From NCBI GenBank assembly GCA_022570795.1, contig JAKUDP010000004.1:1922001-1986000 (forward strand): a stretch of DNA of 64,000 nt. Reading direction: 5' to 3'. Under the pieces are notes generated by a model. It made no database searches. It had not been told where the DNA came from and saw nothing but the letters and a program-made list of their open reading frames with translations. How positions within the stretch are numbered: the stretch's first letter is position 1; each line of letters begins with the position of its first letter. The position numbers were made by a program, and so were the translations under genes. The stretch is from Sphaerulina vaccinii (Eukaryota; Ascomycota; Dothideomycetes; Mycosphaerellales; Mycosphaerellaceae). Shown one piece after another: positions 42,310-52,855 of this stretch.

Positions 42310-44715
42310 ATGTCATTCGGATTGAGTCCTGGCGACATTGTCGCTGGGATCAGACTCGCATATATCATATACGACAAGGGCTTTGCCGAAGAGAATCGAG
42401 CCGATGTTCGGTATACGAACTTCCGCAATGAGATCTTGAACTTTCGAATCCTTCTGGAGCGTCTCTCTGAAGCCTTGAGAGGTGCTCAGACACGATATGC
42501 CGAAAGAGGACCGGTCCTGGGTATGCGACCGCATGAGCCATTGTCAAAGGAGTTCGAAGAAGAACGAGTTGCGATTGTCGGCAACTTTCAGCGCACTTTG
42601 AAAGAATGCGAAGACCTGCTCGAGAGAAACAAGCAGTTCCGTATACGCGATTCCAATGTACTGGAGAACCTGCGCTACAATCTGGGCAAGTCGGAAGTGC
42701 AGGTGGACCAGCTTCGAAGCCGCCTGCACTTTCACGCGCAGAAGATACGACTAGTCCTGGATCGCTTGAGCTTGAACTTGCTCACTAACTTGGACGACAA
42801 GGTCGACGACATTCTGGCAATCAGCGAGCAGAATTTGAGAGTTAGCGAAGGCATTCAGCTCGAACTGAAGAAGTTCCACGCTTCTTGGCTCGGCTATGTA
42901 TCTGGTCAAGGAGTCCCACCAAGATCAGCTTCGGAAGGCCAGCATGCTGTGAGTGCCAGCATTGCACAACGCTTCGAGGATACGATTACACTGGACGTAC
43001 CTGCCGAACTTACGAATGGTGTGCCCCTCATCGAAGGATTTGATGCACTTCTTCTACACTTCGAGCGTAGTAGCGAGGCGGAAGGCAATGATCAGACTCC
43101 TGAAGGCTACCTTCTCTTTCTCAAAGCTCGATGGCTGTTGGACCGTATCAAAGCAGGCAAGCAGTATCAGAACGCACGCCCCGGTTTCTACTACAGACGT
43201 GCGATGAACCAAGTGGAGTCAGCCATTCTAGCGCGAATCAGTCAGCCTGGACAGCTTGTTGCTTACGATGAGAGCGTCCTATTGCAGTTACCGGAAGCGT
43301 GCTTCCATATATGGCAGTCACAGTCTACCACGCCCTCAGTCGAGTACAGCCAGCCTAGCCCGCTTATGATTCGAGGTGGCGAAGTCAAGGTTGCCCATAT
43401 CAAGTTGGCATCTTCAAACATGGCTGAAGTGGATTCTGTCACGATTCTGAAAAGCTCCGATGAGAATATCCGCGTCGTTCACGAGAGCACGCCGGCATCA
43501 ACACAAGGAAGAACCGTGTTAACACAGCACAATGTGCTGGTACAGGAGGATAAGCTTATACCTCGATACGCTTTCCCGACGCTCACGACACCATGCCTGG
43601 AAATAGATATCCAGTGTCGCAACGTAGAGGAGTACTTCAAGTTTACCTGCCTCGAGGATCTGCACAACTTCCAGAGGGCACTGGTGGGCTACGATATCTC
43701 TCATGACCAGAGCAACATCATATGTCAGTTCAGCGATAATTTGTCTAATCTGGACTGCAAAGGCCGAGTTCAGCTTTGGCAAGAACCCATTGGGCTCGCC
43801 TCTCCCGCGCCAGGCAGAGACGACACAGCCTCGCCGTTACTTAGTGCTTCAAGCTTGAGTTCTGCAGGCTCACGGCACGACAGCATCGGGTCATCGATCG
43901 CTGCTACAAGCACGATCAACGCGACCGCTGATGGCTGGCAAGCGGACCCGATCAAGAAGGCTCACGTGGTCATTTTTGCTCAGCTTACCAGCAAGAGGAA
44001 GAAGCGGTTTGCAGCGTCGATGATCGAAATTGGAGAATCTATCTACATAGACCCCAGCTCTTGCCAGTGCCATCGTGATCCAAGCTGCAAGAGTGTCGTG
44101 CTTCGACACAGGAAAAACAGAAATTTCAACGTGCAGACGTTGCTCTCGGAGTCCGATGCCAATGGCCAACCAAACCCCAGCACCTTCGATATTCTCCCAC
44201 TCCGACTCCCACGACATCCGCGTCACGCCCAGAGAGTTCAAATCAAGCAGACGGATTATTTGGTGTTCGCCTTCAAGACTATAGACGAGAAGAATACCTT
44301 CGTGCAAGAGCTCAACATCAGGTTTGCAGTTCGCGATCAGCAGATCAAAGATCAGTATGCTTTCGAAAACAGCATCCGCTACCGCCAGGACCATCCTATC
44401 AAGCACCGGCATACACACGGAAGCCTGAGTAGTTCGCCAGGTTCGAGGCATATGTCAATGTGCTCGACTAGTCCTTCTTCAGTTGGATATATGTCATCAC
44501 GAATGCAAATTCGGCATACCGGCAGCATCTCATCGACCAGTACGACTCCTACGAGAGTCGGAACGCTGGACGACCAGATTGCTAGTCCGCGGCGTGAAAG
44601 TACCATCTCGACCAACACAACAGTAATGTCTGGCGCTTTGCAGTCGAGTATGCAACGTGAGGCACTCGAGCCACCGAATCGAGGCATGAAGAAGGTGAAG
44701 AAGTGGTTCAAATGA
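42310..44715 (+). CDS. large conserved fungal protein with helical N-terminal domain
   Basis: Single exon, 801 residues from ATG 42310 (MSFGLSPGDIVAGIRLAYIIY). The opening resembles the helical N-terminal domain of many fungal STAND/NLR-like and signalling proteins. About 30-210 is helical coiled coil (FRNEILNFRILLERLSEAL, LRSRLHFHAQKIRLVLDRL). The middle (about 250-520) is mixed and may hold a beta-rich binding domain. Residues about 500-560 and 690-800 are Ser/Thr-rich and disordered, ending in a basic tail (GMKKVKKWFK). No ATPase motif (P-loop) is present, so it is not a full NLR. I do not recognise a named family. The Ser-rich C-terminus would suit phosphorylation. Confidence 0.75.
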   Translation: MSFGLSPGDIVAGIRLAYIIYDKGFAEENRADVRYTNFRNEILNFRILLERLSEALRGAQTRYAERGPVLGMRPHEPLSKEFEEERVAIVGNFQRTLKECEDLLERNKQFRIRDSNVLENLRYNLGKSEVQVDQLRSRLHFHAQKIRLVLDRLSLNLLTNLDDKVDDILAISEQNLRVSEGIQLELKKFHASWLGYVSGQGVPPRSASEGQHAVSASIAQRFEDTITLDVPAELTNGVPLIEGFDALLLHFERSSEAEGNDQTPEGYLLFLKARWLLDRIKAGKQYQNARPGFYYRRAMNQVESAILARISQPGQLVAYDESVLLQLPEACFHIWQSQSTTPSVEYSQPSPLMIRGGEVKVAHIKLASSNMAEVDSVTILKSSDENIRVVHESTPASTQGRTVLTQHNVLVQEDKLIPRYAFPTLTTPCLEIDIQCRNVEEYFKFTCLEDLHNFQRALVGYDISHDQSNIICQFSDNLSNLDCKGRVQLWQEPIGLASPAPGRDDTASPLLSASSLSSAGSRHDSIGSSIAATSTINATADGWQADPIKKAHVVIFAQLTSKRKKRFAASMIEIGESIYIDPSSCQCHRDPSCKSVVLRHRKNRNFNVQTLLSESDANGQPNPSTFDILPLRLPRHPRHAQRVQIKQTDYLVFAFKTIDEKNTFVQELNIRFAVRDQQIKDQYAFENSIRYRQDHPIKHRHTHGSLSSSPGSRHMSMCSTSPSSVGYMSSRMQIRHTGSISSTSTTPTRVGTLDDQIASPRRESTISTNTTVMSGALQSSMQREALEPPNRGMKKVKKWFK

Positions 44716-45289
44716 TCATGAAACGATCAGATCTAAGTCTTACATATACTCTCACCAAGACTCACTGAAGCCGAGCGCCCAGGCTACATTCTCGACTCTG
44801 TTGCATGATCTTTGTTAGATCGAGAAAGCGGTTCAAGTTGCACTGCTGCATGGGTAGCAGGGAATGATACAGTATTGCCACTCGTGGAAGCTATTGTGGC
44901 AACACTGGAATAAGATGATGCATGGCACAGGTAAGCTCAGCAACTTTCGACAATGTTGTAGGAGGCTAACGACCTTGTGGTGGACCAGTGGCCACACATA
45001 ACGCTGTGCCAGTATCAGAGTGTGGTCGTACTGAAAGCCATGCCAAGGCAATACGCTAGTTCGACCACAAAGAGAGCACGACACCCAACAGAGAAGAGGA
45101 TGGCGAACGGCGATTGTCTGTGCCACAGCGCACATTCTCAACATGCCTAGCTCTCGCCTTTCGCCATGCCGCCTCCTGCTCGCAACACATTCACGAGAAA
45201 TGATTGCCACACTGTAGAAGTACAAGTAGAACTATGCATAGCACTCGATCAACCAACCTACTGTTAACAACCACAACCTCACTCACTTC
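44716..45289. other. intergenic spacer
   Basis: 574 bp without a supported gene. An antisense frame of 130 codons (45225-44833) is not protein-like. The final segment (cacaacctcactcacttc) is a likely leader of the next small gene. Confidence 0.4.
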
Positions 45290-45496
45290 ATGATGACTAA
45301 CTCCGCAGCTCTCATCAGCAACATGCGCGACGACACGAGATTGTTCAGTCAAGGATATCCTTGTGCAAGAGGATGTGGAGCAGTACTCGCAGCTCCTGGC
45401 TACTGTGCACGATGTGCGGTGAGTATGCCCTACGGTTGCGATATTGATCAAGTAGGTGACATTGGCCAGAAAGCATTGACTACGCCGAGGATCTGA
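45290..45496 (+). CDS. very small cysteine-rich protein
   Basis: ATG 45290, with a second ATG next to it. The frame reads FSQGYPCARGCGAVLAAPGYCARCA, with two Cys pairs (C-x3-C and C-x2-C) spaced like a small zinc ribbon. A GTGAGT donor at 45422 and a CCAG acceptor at 45469-45472 bound a 51-bp segment that could be an in-frame intron. Spliced, the product has about 51 residues; unspliced, 68. It lies in the same neighbourhood as two other small Cys-rich genes (48164 and 49589). No function can be assigned. Confidence 0.42.
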   Translation: MMTNSAALISNMRDDTRLFSQGYPCARGCGAVLAAPGYCARCAVSMPYGCDIDQVGDIGQKALTTPRI

Positions 45497-46138
45497 GAGA
45501 TCATGGAATGTTGAGTTGCTTAGCTTAGCCGAATGACAAGTATCTCTCGTGCATAGTGTTTGAAGCATACATATCAATGTGCTTTGTGTTCACTCTCAAT
45601 GAACTTTACGCTAGTCTGGGACCATCCCTGTACGGCCGAAGCTCGGAGCTTGGCAGGCACAAAGTGAAGTTTAGCACGTCGCGTGTCCAGTTTTGCTTAC
45701 GCGCATGACCACCTCGAAGCTCAGCATATGATCATATAGCATGGCTCCGGACGTGCACAACATGGGAGATGTCCTTACTGATGGTTGTTCGATAGATCCC
45801 TGGAGCTCCAGTGTTCCAGCCCATACCAAGCATCCTCCTACTCCCTTCAACGAAAGAGACGAAAACGAGTGTCTGCCGGAGTCATGATATTCAGTGCATA
45901 GCTTGTGATATGCTGACACGATGAGCATCTGTCCACCCTATGCGACATATGCGTCTAGTAGAAGAACCTGCTCAAGAGCTATGAAACGTGCATGAGAGAA
46001 GTCTTAACGTCATGGACGGGAAAATAAAGTTTGCCTCATTGCACTGAACCAAAGCAGAAGTCAAGATCGAGGCCATATCTGGCACAGGTGGTTATTTCAT
46101 ACATCTGTGAAGCAACGGAATCGAACATACAGACTAGA
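45497..46138. other. intergenic spacer
   Basis: 642 bp upstream of the wax-synthase-like gene. The + frame is open from 46031, but the first ATG is at 46139. No other gene is seen. Confidence 0.4.
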
Positions 46139-47764
46139 ATGTCGTGGCTACCAATGCCCGGCTTCTTCAAGCATGCCTTGGAATCTGCATTCACTGGCGA
46201 GCCAAGGCCAGGACTTCGGCCGATTCCTGGAACCAAGCCATTGACTTTGGAGGCTATGCTATGTCCGGTATTGTTATACTACATAGCTTTACTGCTCCTA
46301 CCGCCTCCGCCACCCCAATCAGTGGCCACATTTCAGATCAGCACATTACGAAACGTGCTTGCAGCAACAGCTGCGTACTTGTTCCTTCGGCTACCGCTGG
46401 CATATCATGCCCCACAAAGCATTGGCTTGACCTATCAGCTCGGTCTAGTAGGCATCTATGGTGGTCTACGAGTACTAGATGCCTTTTTCATCAGCTACTA
46501 CGGCTTCGGACATATCCCAAGAAGAGTGAGATATACTCACCATGTTCGTGCTGAGACTCCTCGGGCTGAGTCGATGCCACGTCCCTGGGCCGATGGAGGG
46601 AGTAATGGCATGCTCAAGAAGCCCGCTTCAGAGCCAGTACCGACCGAAGACAAGTCAAAGGCAAATGCACATTCTACTGCTATGGAGAAGCAGAGCGATG
46701 ATTTGCTCAAGGTTACTCGACCCAGACCGCAGCGTATGGTATCGCAATCGGATTTGCTGGAGAATATGACGAGTCAATCTTATACGGACTTGCTGGACAA
46801 GGACGATGGCTACATGACTATCATGCGAAAGTTGATGGATGGTCCGAAGCCAATACCCGTGACTGAAACTGCACACACAGAAGATGGCTGGCCGCATGGA
46901 TTCGCTGATCGTGCAGCTTGGGCGCTTGAGCTGGAACTCTCGATGCGTGGAGTCGGCTTCACATGGACGACTGCTGATGTCAGACACACGACGAAGACAT
47001 GGTTACCGACAGTCCAGAACAGAGTCCACTCCATTCTTATACACGTTGGACCTGTACTTGTACTTGCTTGGGCTGTTATAAAGACAGTCTACGTGCGGCG
47101 ATTGGCGCCAATGACTGAGCAAGCTATTCCACCTGAGTCGCCGTTCGATGAGCTCTCCTTGCCGGAGCAATATCTTCTCACGGCAGCTCTCGGAGCTTTC
47201 CTCATGGCAGCGTTCTCGCTTGGCCACTCCATGTTCGCCATCGTGTGCTCGCCTCTGGCTCCATCGCCTATTGCATTCTTCCCGCCACTATACACAACAC
47301 GAGTCTGGGACATCACTTCAGCTCGCGGCTTCTGGTCATATGGCTGGCATCGGCTCTTTGCTCGCTTGTTCCTGGTGTGGGGAGTATGGCCTGGGGAGTG
47401 GGTTGAACGCACATTGACCGGCAAGACTTTGGACCAGCCTGCTGATGTTGGCAAAGTGCTCGGCGGATTTCTTAGTTCTGCTGTGGTACACTCCTTCTCT
47501 GTCAGAGGTACTGTCGCTGGCAACTGGAGTGATGCCGCAGGAGAGGCCAAGTTCTTCGCATACAATGGGGTGGCCATCCTTGTAGAAGAACTGGTGAAGA
47601 TGGAAGTCAAGAAGTGGAGGCGGAGCAGCAAGCAGAAAGAGAAGATGTGGTACGATGATGTTGTCGGCAGGGTGTGGTGGATCTCTCTGTTGTTGACTAC
47701 TGGCCGAAACTTCGCGCGAGGCTGGACTAAAGGTGGCTTGGTGCGCGAGATGGCTTTCATGTAG
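46139..47764 (+). CDS. wax-synthase-like membrane-bound O-acyltransferase
   Basis: Single exon, 541 residues. Several hydrophobic helices: LEAMLCPVLLYYIALLLLPP at about 40, LRNVLAATAAYLFLRLPLAY at about 75, SILIHVGPVLVLAWAVIKTV at about 300 and YLLTAALGAFLMAAFSLG at about 345. The family block is FFPPLYTTRVWDITSARGFW followed by SYGWHRLFARLFLVWGVWP (about 375-420). This corresponds to the P-x-F...W...F-W...W-H segment of plant/fungal wax synthase and trichothecene/aflatoxin-type acyltransferases. SSAVVHSF at about 450 holds the conserved His. Members esterify alcohols with acyl-CoA in the ER. Residues 150-260 form a polar loop not typical of plant enzymes. The substrate is unknown, and there are no biosynthetic neighbours to suggest a cluster. 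Confidence 0.8.
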   Translation: MSWLPMPGFFKHALESAFTGEPRPGLRPIPGTKPLTLEAMLCPVLLYYIALLLLPPPPPQSVATFQISTLRNVLAATAAYLFLRLPLAYHAPQSIGLTYQLGLVGIYGGLRVLDAFFISYYGFGHIPRRVRYTHHVRAETPRAESMPRPWADGGSNGMLKKPASEPVPTEDKSKANAHSTAMEKQSDDLLKVTRPRPQRMVSQSDLLENMTSQSYTDLLDKDDGYMTIMRKLMDGPKPIPVTETAHTEDGWPHGFADRAAWALELELSMRGVGFTWTTADVRHTTKTWLPTVQNRVHSILIHVGPVLVLAWAVIKTVYVRRLAPMTEQAIPPESPFDELSLPEQYLLTAALGAFLMAAFSLGHSMFAIVCSPLAPSPIAFFPPLYTTRVWDITSARGFWSYGWHRLFARLFLVWGVWPGEWVERTLTGKTLDQPADVGKVLGGFLSSAVVHSFSVRGTVAGNWSDAAGEAKFFAYNGVAILVEELVKMEVKKWRRSSKQKEKMWYDDVVGRVWWISLLLTTGRNFARGWTKGGLVREMAFM

Positions 47765-48163
47765 ATAGTCTTACAAGCCTGTGACAACAAGCATCTTCTC
47801 CAGTAAGTCCACTCCCATTCCCTCACCTGAATGTCAGATCTCAGAGACGTTGTCCCCAGCTGAGACACAAACAAGAGGGCAAACACCAGGTACAAGTGTG
47901 CTCTGTTCGCATTTCCACTTATGTCAGTATACGATCGCCTCTGATATCGATGCCAGCTACACACGATCCTCGCAGTATACGCCTATCATTCACTCGCGAT
48001 GGGTGATGTTACGCGAATTGGCATCCACTTCCATGCACAATTCACCTGCGGCCCGTCACTAGCGCCATTCTGCTGTCTACTTCTGCCACCTTCCACTTCT
48101 CTCTTCGTATATGAAACACACGACATAACAACATATCAAAACATCAGCACGACAATCGCCATC
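47765..48163. other. intergenic spacer
   Basis: 399 bp. The + frame of the next gene is open upstream to 47999, but the leader (acatatcaaaacatcagcac) before ATG 48164 looks untranslated. Confidence 0.4.
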
Positions 48164-48772
48164 ATGACGATCTGCGTGCTCTGCAAGAAGTTCCGCGCTC
48201 CACACTTCTTCAAAGGTGTTGAATGCGACAATCACCAAAATGAAGTCTGCCGCGAGTGCAACAACCACAACATAGCAGAGCAGCTCGTCAACAAGAATCC
48301 GCGAGACATCAACTGCGCACAGTGCGATAAGACTCTCTGGAAAGGCGAGATTCGGCAGCAATCTACACCGGCTACGATGAAGCAGTAAGCCCTTTACCAC
48401 ACTGCAAGATGACTTGAGTACTGACATGTATGTAGGTACCTCATAATACTCGAGATCACGTCCACTAAGGGCGAGCCGCGACCTTGCATGTCTCCTGGAT
48501 GTGACCACATTCAGCACCACGAGGGAGGCATCAAATTCAAGTGTCAGAAGTGCACCTACAGCTACTGCGTTCTCTGCGCTGGACCACTTCACCACGGCAT
48601 TGATTGCGAAGATGCCAAAGCTTTGCAGAAGAGAGTCGCATTCGAGAAGACCAGTGCTCTAGACGATGCAGAGTACGACTTCGTCGATAAGCGAGAAGCT
48701 CCAGTTGAGGATGCCGGGGTGGACTGGGATAGGATTGAGTTGAGCTCAGAGAGTGATGATGAGGGCGCCTGA
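48164..48772 (+). CDS. small RING/IBR-like zinc-binding protein
   Basis: Exons 48164-48384 and 48436-48772, with a 51-bp intron (GTAAGC...TGTAG), give 185 residues. The N-terminal half has paired Cys/His (ICVLCKKF, VECDNHQNEVCRECNNH, INCAQCDKTL), like a degenerate RING or ribbon. The second half has an IBR-type arrangement: PCMSPGCDHIQHH, then FKCQKCTYSYCVLCAGPLHH and DC. The tail is acidic (WDRIELSSESDDEGA). RING-IBR pairs occur in RBR ubiquitin ligases. Here the set is short and lacks a clear second RING, so it may be an adaptor or a derived ligase. It shares layout with the gene at 49589. Confidence 0.72.
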
Positions 48773-49588
48773 GGTCAGTAGAGAAGGAAGCCTGCAGTGG
48801 TCACCAGAGTCACAGTACAATGGCAACCGAGAAAAGTTTGCGTCCACCTGGTAAAGCTGCAGCTCTGAGATCCGAGACGTACATCGGAACTGCTTCGAGA
48901 GAGAGAGGATCTGTACTGGTAGGCGAGCTTCATATCATTGGATCACGGAATCGCACGACCATCGCCTAAGTTTACAACAGTCGAATCATTCAACTCCGCG
49001 CCTATGTGACTGCTATATCGTCCAGCCGCAGGCAACACTGTCATGATTGGATCGTCTGCTCGTTGCTAGCGCCGCACTTCTTTCTACATCTCATCATGTC
49101 TTGGATTGCTTCGATGCAGATGTCTCACAGCAGTTGTCAAACAATGTATACAACACATCGTGAGAAAGCAAACTTCAAGACCATGGTACAGATATATCCC
49201 TTGCACTCTACCCTTCTGTCGTGCTCAGTCTGATTCAGTCATCGTGTATCTTTGAGCAGCTGGATTCATCTCTCACTGGGCGCTTCCATGGCGATCGTTT
49301 CTTTCGTGCTGTCTTCTCTTTCCTCTTTACGCAGATTATACACATCGACCGATAAGCTTTACACCACGACTATCATCAGTAGTACTGTACAATACAGAGG
49401 ACTGCCAGCCAAGGCTCTCTGAACAAGTGACGCGCTGCACGTCGCACAGCACGTGAAGTGCGGATCCACACCATTCACTAGCGGCCTTTCCTTCCGCATT
49501 TCTATTTCTCCTCTTTCTGTCTCGAACATTCTTCTTCCACCAAGACACAATACTCAACAAAACGAGAACATACACCACATCAGCAAAA
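48773..49588. other. intergenic spacer
   Basis: 816 bp between the two small zinc-binding genes. No gene recognised; a + frame at 49006-49233 has no domain. The last 100 bp (ttctatttctcctctttctg) is pyrimidine-rich promoter/leader sequence. Confidence 0.4.
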
Positions 49589-50030
49589 ATGCCTCACTGC
49601 ATCATCAGCAAGCATCTCTTGCCATCCCACAACTTCCCAGCCCTCAAGTGTCCAGACCACGCAAACAAAATCTGCTACACCCATCTCGGAGCACACATCA
49701 CCAGACAGATCATCTACCTTGAGCAAGTCAGCTGTATGCAGTGCGGTCGAGTCCTCAGCGAGGACGAAATCAAAGCTGTCGTCTCTCCAGAAAAGTACAA
49801 GGAGTATGTATAGAAAATCCTGCTCGAGTTCCATATTCTGCAGCTATCTCGACGTCAAGGACAAGCTCATGAGTGTCGAGGAGAAGGCTGCTAAGGCTGC
49901 TCGCATGGCCAAGACGCTGGAGATCGCCGAGAAGATCGTACTTGCTCATGATCTCAAGAAGGAGTCTGAGTATGAGGTGGTCGAAATGGAGGAGGGTGAG
50001 GAGCAGTGGGAGGTCATCGAGGAGCTTTGA
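49589..50030 (+). CDS. small zinc-binding protein with acidic helical tail
   Basis: Exons 49589-49803 and 49844-50030, joined across a short 40-bp intron (GTATGT...TGCAG), give 133 residues. The N-terminal part has Cys/His pairs (MPHCIISKHLLPSH, LKCPDHANKICYTHLGAH, VSCMQCGRVL) laid out like the first half of the protein at 48164, suggesting a related, truncated paralogue. It lacks the IBR half. Exon 2 is a charged helix (VEEKAAKAARMAKTLEIAEK) ending in a very acidic tail (VVEMEEGEEQWEVIEEL). The splice restores the frame that would otherwise stop at TAG just after the donor. Function unknown. Confidence 0.65.
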
Positions 50031-50269
50031 GTGATGCGATACACTTATGCGACAGACTTCAAGATGCTGAAATGACGGCAGGCGCGCTATGGTTGATCAG
50101 ACGGGATGCATTGGACCAGCGCGATGATAGCGCCACGGCACAGAGAGGCGAACGAACGATTGCGGCGTTTTGGATGGTTTCATTGGCTTTGTAGCAAGTT
50201 GCCTCATGATTTGCGCACCAAACAGCTGCTATTTCTTGCTGTGCATGCTATCTTTTCGTCTTCAACTTC

Positions 50270-52252
50270 TCACATTCGTACATCATGGATCCCACTTGGT
50301 CCCTGGTCATTGTAGTCCGTCCTAGTCATGTATCCCTTAGATGCACCACCATCGACGATGAACAACAATTTTCCAGCAACCTGCGCACCTAGGAAGGTGG
50401 CCTCATCATACCCGACCTCCTTCCACTCCGGGAAGTACTCGGGTATCTTCGCAGTCTTGATACTCGTCGGCGTCTGGCCATGACCACTCGAGTGCATACC
50501 TTGCGGCACCATAGACTGCTGCTGCGGGTGCAGTTGCGGGTTCTGCGCAGTCAACGCAGCGTGGAGCAGGGGATTAACACCGCCGCCAACGTGTGGAGGC
50601 TGCTGACCAGGCTGAGGCGTGTTGGCTCCCGTAGCTATCGGCGTTGAGAAGTTCGAAGGCAGTTCTGATGTGAAGATCGTGGCTGATGAAGGCGAGATGA
50701 TGTACTTGGCTTGCAAGGTCTGAATCAGAGCTTCTTTGAAGCCTCTGACCTTTGCTCCGTTGCCCAGTATGATAAGCGAGTCCCATAGTTCGCTTCGCTT
50801 GCTGATCTCGCCGCATGACTGGATTGTGCGATGGACAGCGTCGGCAAGTCGGTCCAGTATCCCTCCAGATGCTGCTTGAAATCGTTCAGGCCCGACTTCG
50901 ATCTCTCTCCGGAAGCCACCTGTTGGTGTGTTCTCGGTCATAGCCTCCGCCGCTTTCTCCAGTCCGCCATCCGCAGGCTTGTCCGAGACAGCAGATTGTG
51001 GCTCAGGTGTCTTTTGTTTCTTGTTCGGTCCTTCATCGAGTGCTGTCTGCATATCTGCAACCTCTTGTGTACTCTTGCCAGCTTTCTTCATCGCATCGTG
51101 TAGTGCAAAGTCCTCGTATACGAACGTATTCCGGTTCCGCTTGGCATTAGGTAGTCGTGCAGGCTTGTTGACTTGTTGTGCTGCACCATCTGCTGGTTTC
51201 TTCTGCTTTGCAGCCGCCTTTTCTTGCTTCTCCTTCTCTTTCTGTGCCAGGTACTCGCTCATGTTTCCACTTGTGACAATGCTCGCGACATCGAGAACGC
51301 CCTCTTCATCTTCGAGCTTCTTCTCTTCTCCGACTTGCGTTCCAGGTCCGGGTCCAGGTGGTAGCTCACCCGCTACAGATGGCTTTCTTTGTCCTGGCGC
51401 AGCACCTCCAGCACCAGTCGAAGCCGCAGCAGCAGGGTTGATAGCTCCGGCATCAGTGTCAGGCAGATCGATATCTGGACCTAGGATCTCGCAGATGGCA
51501 CTTCTCTTTAGCTGTTCACAGACATCTCGATTGAAACCCTTTCTCCCAGCCAAAAGTTCCACCAGTCGATCAGTCATGGCATTGCCACCACAGTTCGGCA
51601 CAGCTGTTCCTCGGCCAATGTCTTGCAGCATGAAGTCCACCACGCAACTGACATCGGCCTTGTTCAGCCCTACGTCGATCACAGTCGCTGTCTGAATTCC
51701 GTATGCGTATGTCGTGGCGACCGCAGAGTCCATCATTGCTAGAGCAGGCGTCTTAAACTTCTCGAAGATGAACTGTGCGACTTTCTCGTACTCCTTGTGC
51801 GTCCATGTAGGTTCGGATATGAGCAATATCGGCGTATGGAAAGGCGGGTTGACTGTATTGTAGACGTGCTCCAGCAGAGCATAGAAGCAAGGCCAATCGA
51901 CTATGCTGCCGTTTTGTATGGGCCACACAGCGCCATCTTCTGATATGCGATCCTCTTCCCATTCAGGCTCCTCCGTCTTCGCATCGCCATTCGTGGTGCC
52001 ATTCTCGGTCGTCTTTGCTGGCTTTTCCTTCCTTCTGATCTTGATCGGTTCGTATTCTCCTTTCTGCTCGCCAGGAAACATGCGCGATCGCAGTCGGTAT
52101 CGAGCTGGTGTGAAAGACTCGGGCAGACCTAATTGCGCCAGCGTCGTCTGCGAGCCGGGCGCGATGATCTAAGAAGCGCTATCAGTATTGGAGTGCGCTC
52201 CGAGAACAGGACTACGACATACGAAGATCTGGTCATCGCGAAAGGGCGGCAT
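50270..52252 (-). CDS. ARP9: actin-related protein Arp9, SWI/SNF-RSC chromatin remodeller subunit
   Basis: Minus-strand exons 52252-52223 and 52168-50270, with a 54-bp intron (GTATGT...CTTAG), give 642 residues. The tiny first exon encodes MPPFRDDQIF, and the second continues IIAPGSQTTLAQLGLPESF, the typical Arp9 start with the actin phosphate-loop position lacking key residues. The actin-fold segments PILLISEPTW, TVIDVGLNKADVSCVVD and DSLIILGNGAKVRGFKEAL are clear. Insertions that are Ala/Gly/Pro- and Lys/Glu-rich split the fold (about 240-410 and 540-590). Fungal Arp9 pairs with Arp7 or Arp42 on the HSA helix of the remodeller ATPase in the nucleus. It converges with the small gene ending at 50030 and diverges from the gene at 52856. 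Confidence 0.86.
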
Positions 52253-52855
52253 GATGGGCAATGCCTGGTTTCGTGGGAGGTGTAGTGACGCGGATCAGGC
52301 GCGATCCTGGAGCTCGGAGTGGTCGCTCCTGCTAGCTCGAGTTCTGTAATGGACGCAGACACTCCGGCGACTCTGCGCTTTCGACTTAAGGTATGCGCTG
52401 GGGTAGAGAGATGGAGTAATTGTGTTTTGTGCTGTATGGTCAGAGGTACGCGACAAGATGGAGTTGAACGCGACTTCCTGATTCAAACGTCTTGGCGGGC
52501 TCTTGCTGGGATAGTCCTTCCACATTCCAACACTCCTCTCAAACGACTGATATGGCCTTTTCTTACTATGGGACAGGTACCGAAAATCACTATGCTGCAG
52601 ACTTTGGTTGCTCGCGTCGTTGCCGAAATGGTAACGTTGCCTGGAGAGAAACATGGTCCCCGCCTCCTCGCGGACCAATCGACATAGCGCTGCATGGGCG
52701 GAGGAGCGCTGCCCAACTCGATAATCTTTTGCGAAAGCACGAGACAATCAGACCCAACTTCCCAAAGTGTGCTGTTACAACACATCCCGCTGGAAACCTG
52801 ATAATGCTACAGCAGACTGACCGAAAACGGAGCTGGAAAGTGGCGGCAGAACGCC
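52253..52855. promoter_or_regulatory. divergent promoter region
   Basis: 603 bp between the Arp9 start (minus) and the DUF2235 gene start (plus). Open frames of 100-150 codons on both strands overlap one another and have no domains, so I leave them out. Confidence 0.4.

Noticed and set aside
45671..45928. An 85-codon minus frame
   Set aside because: No recognisable features or splice context in an intergenic region.
50928..51695. A 255-codon + frame opposite Arp9
   Set aside because: It mirrors the low-complexity insertions of Arp9; no domain and no start context.
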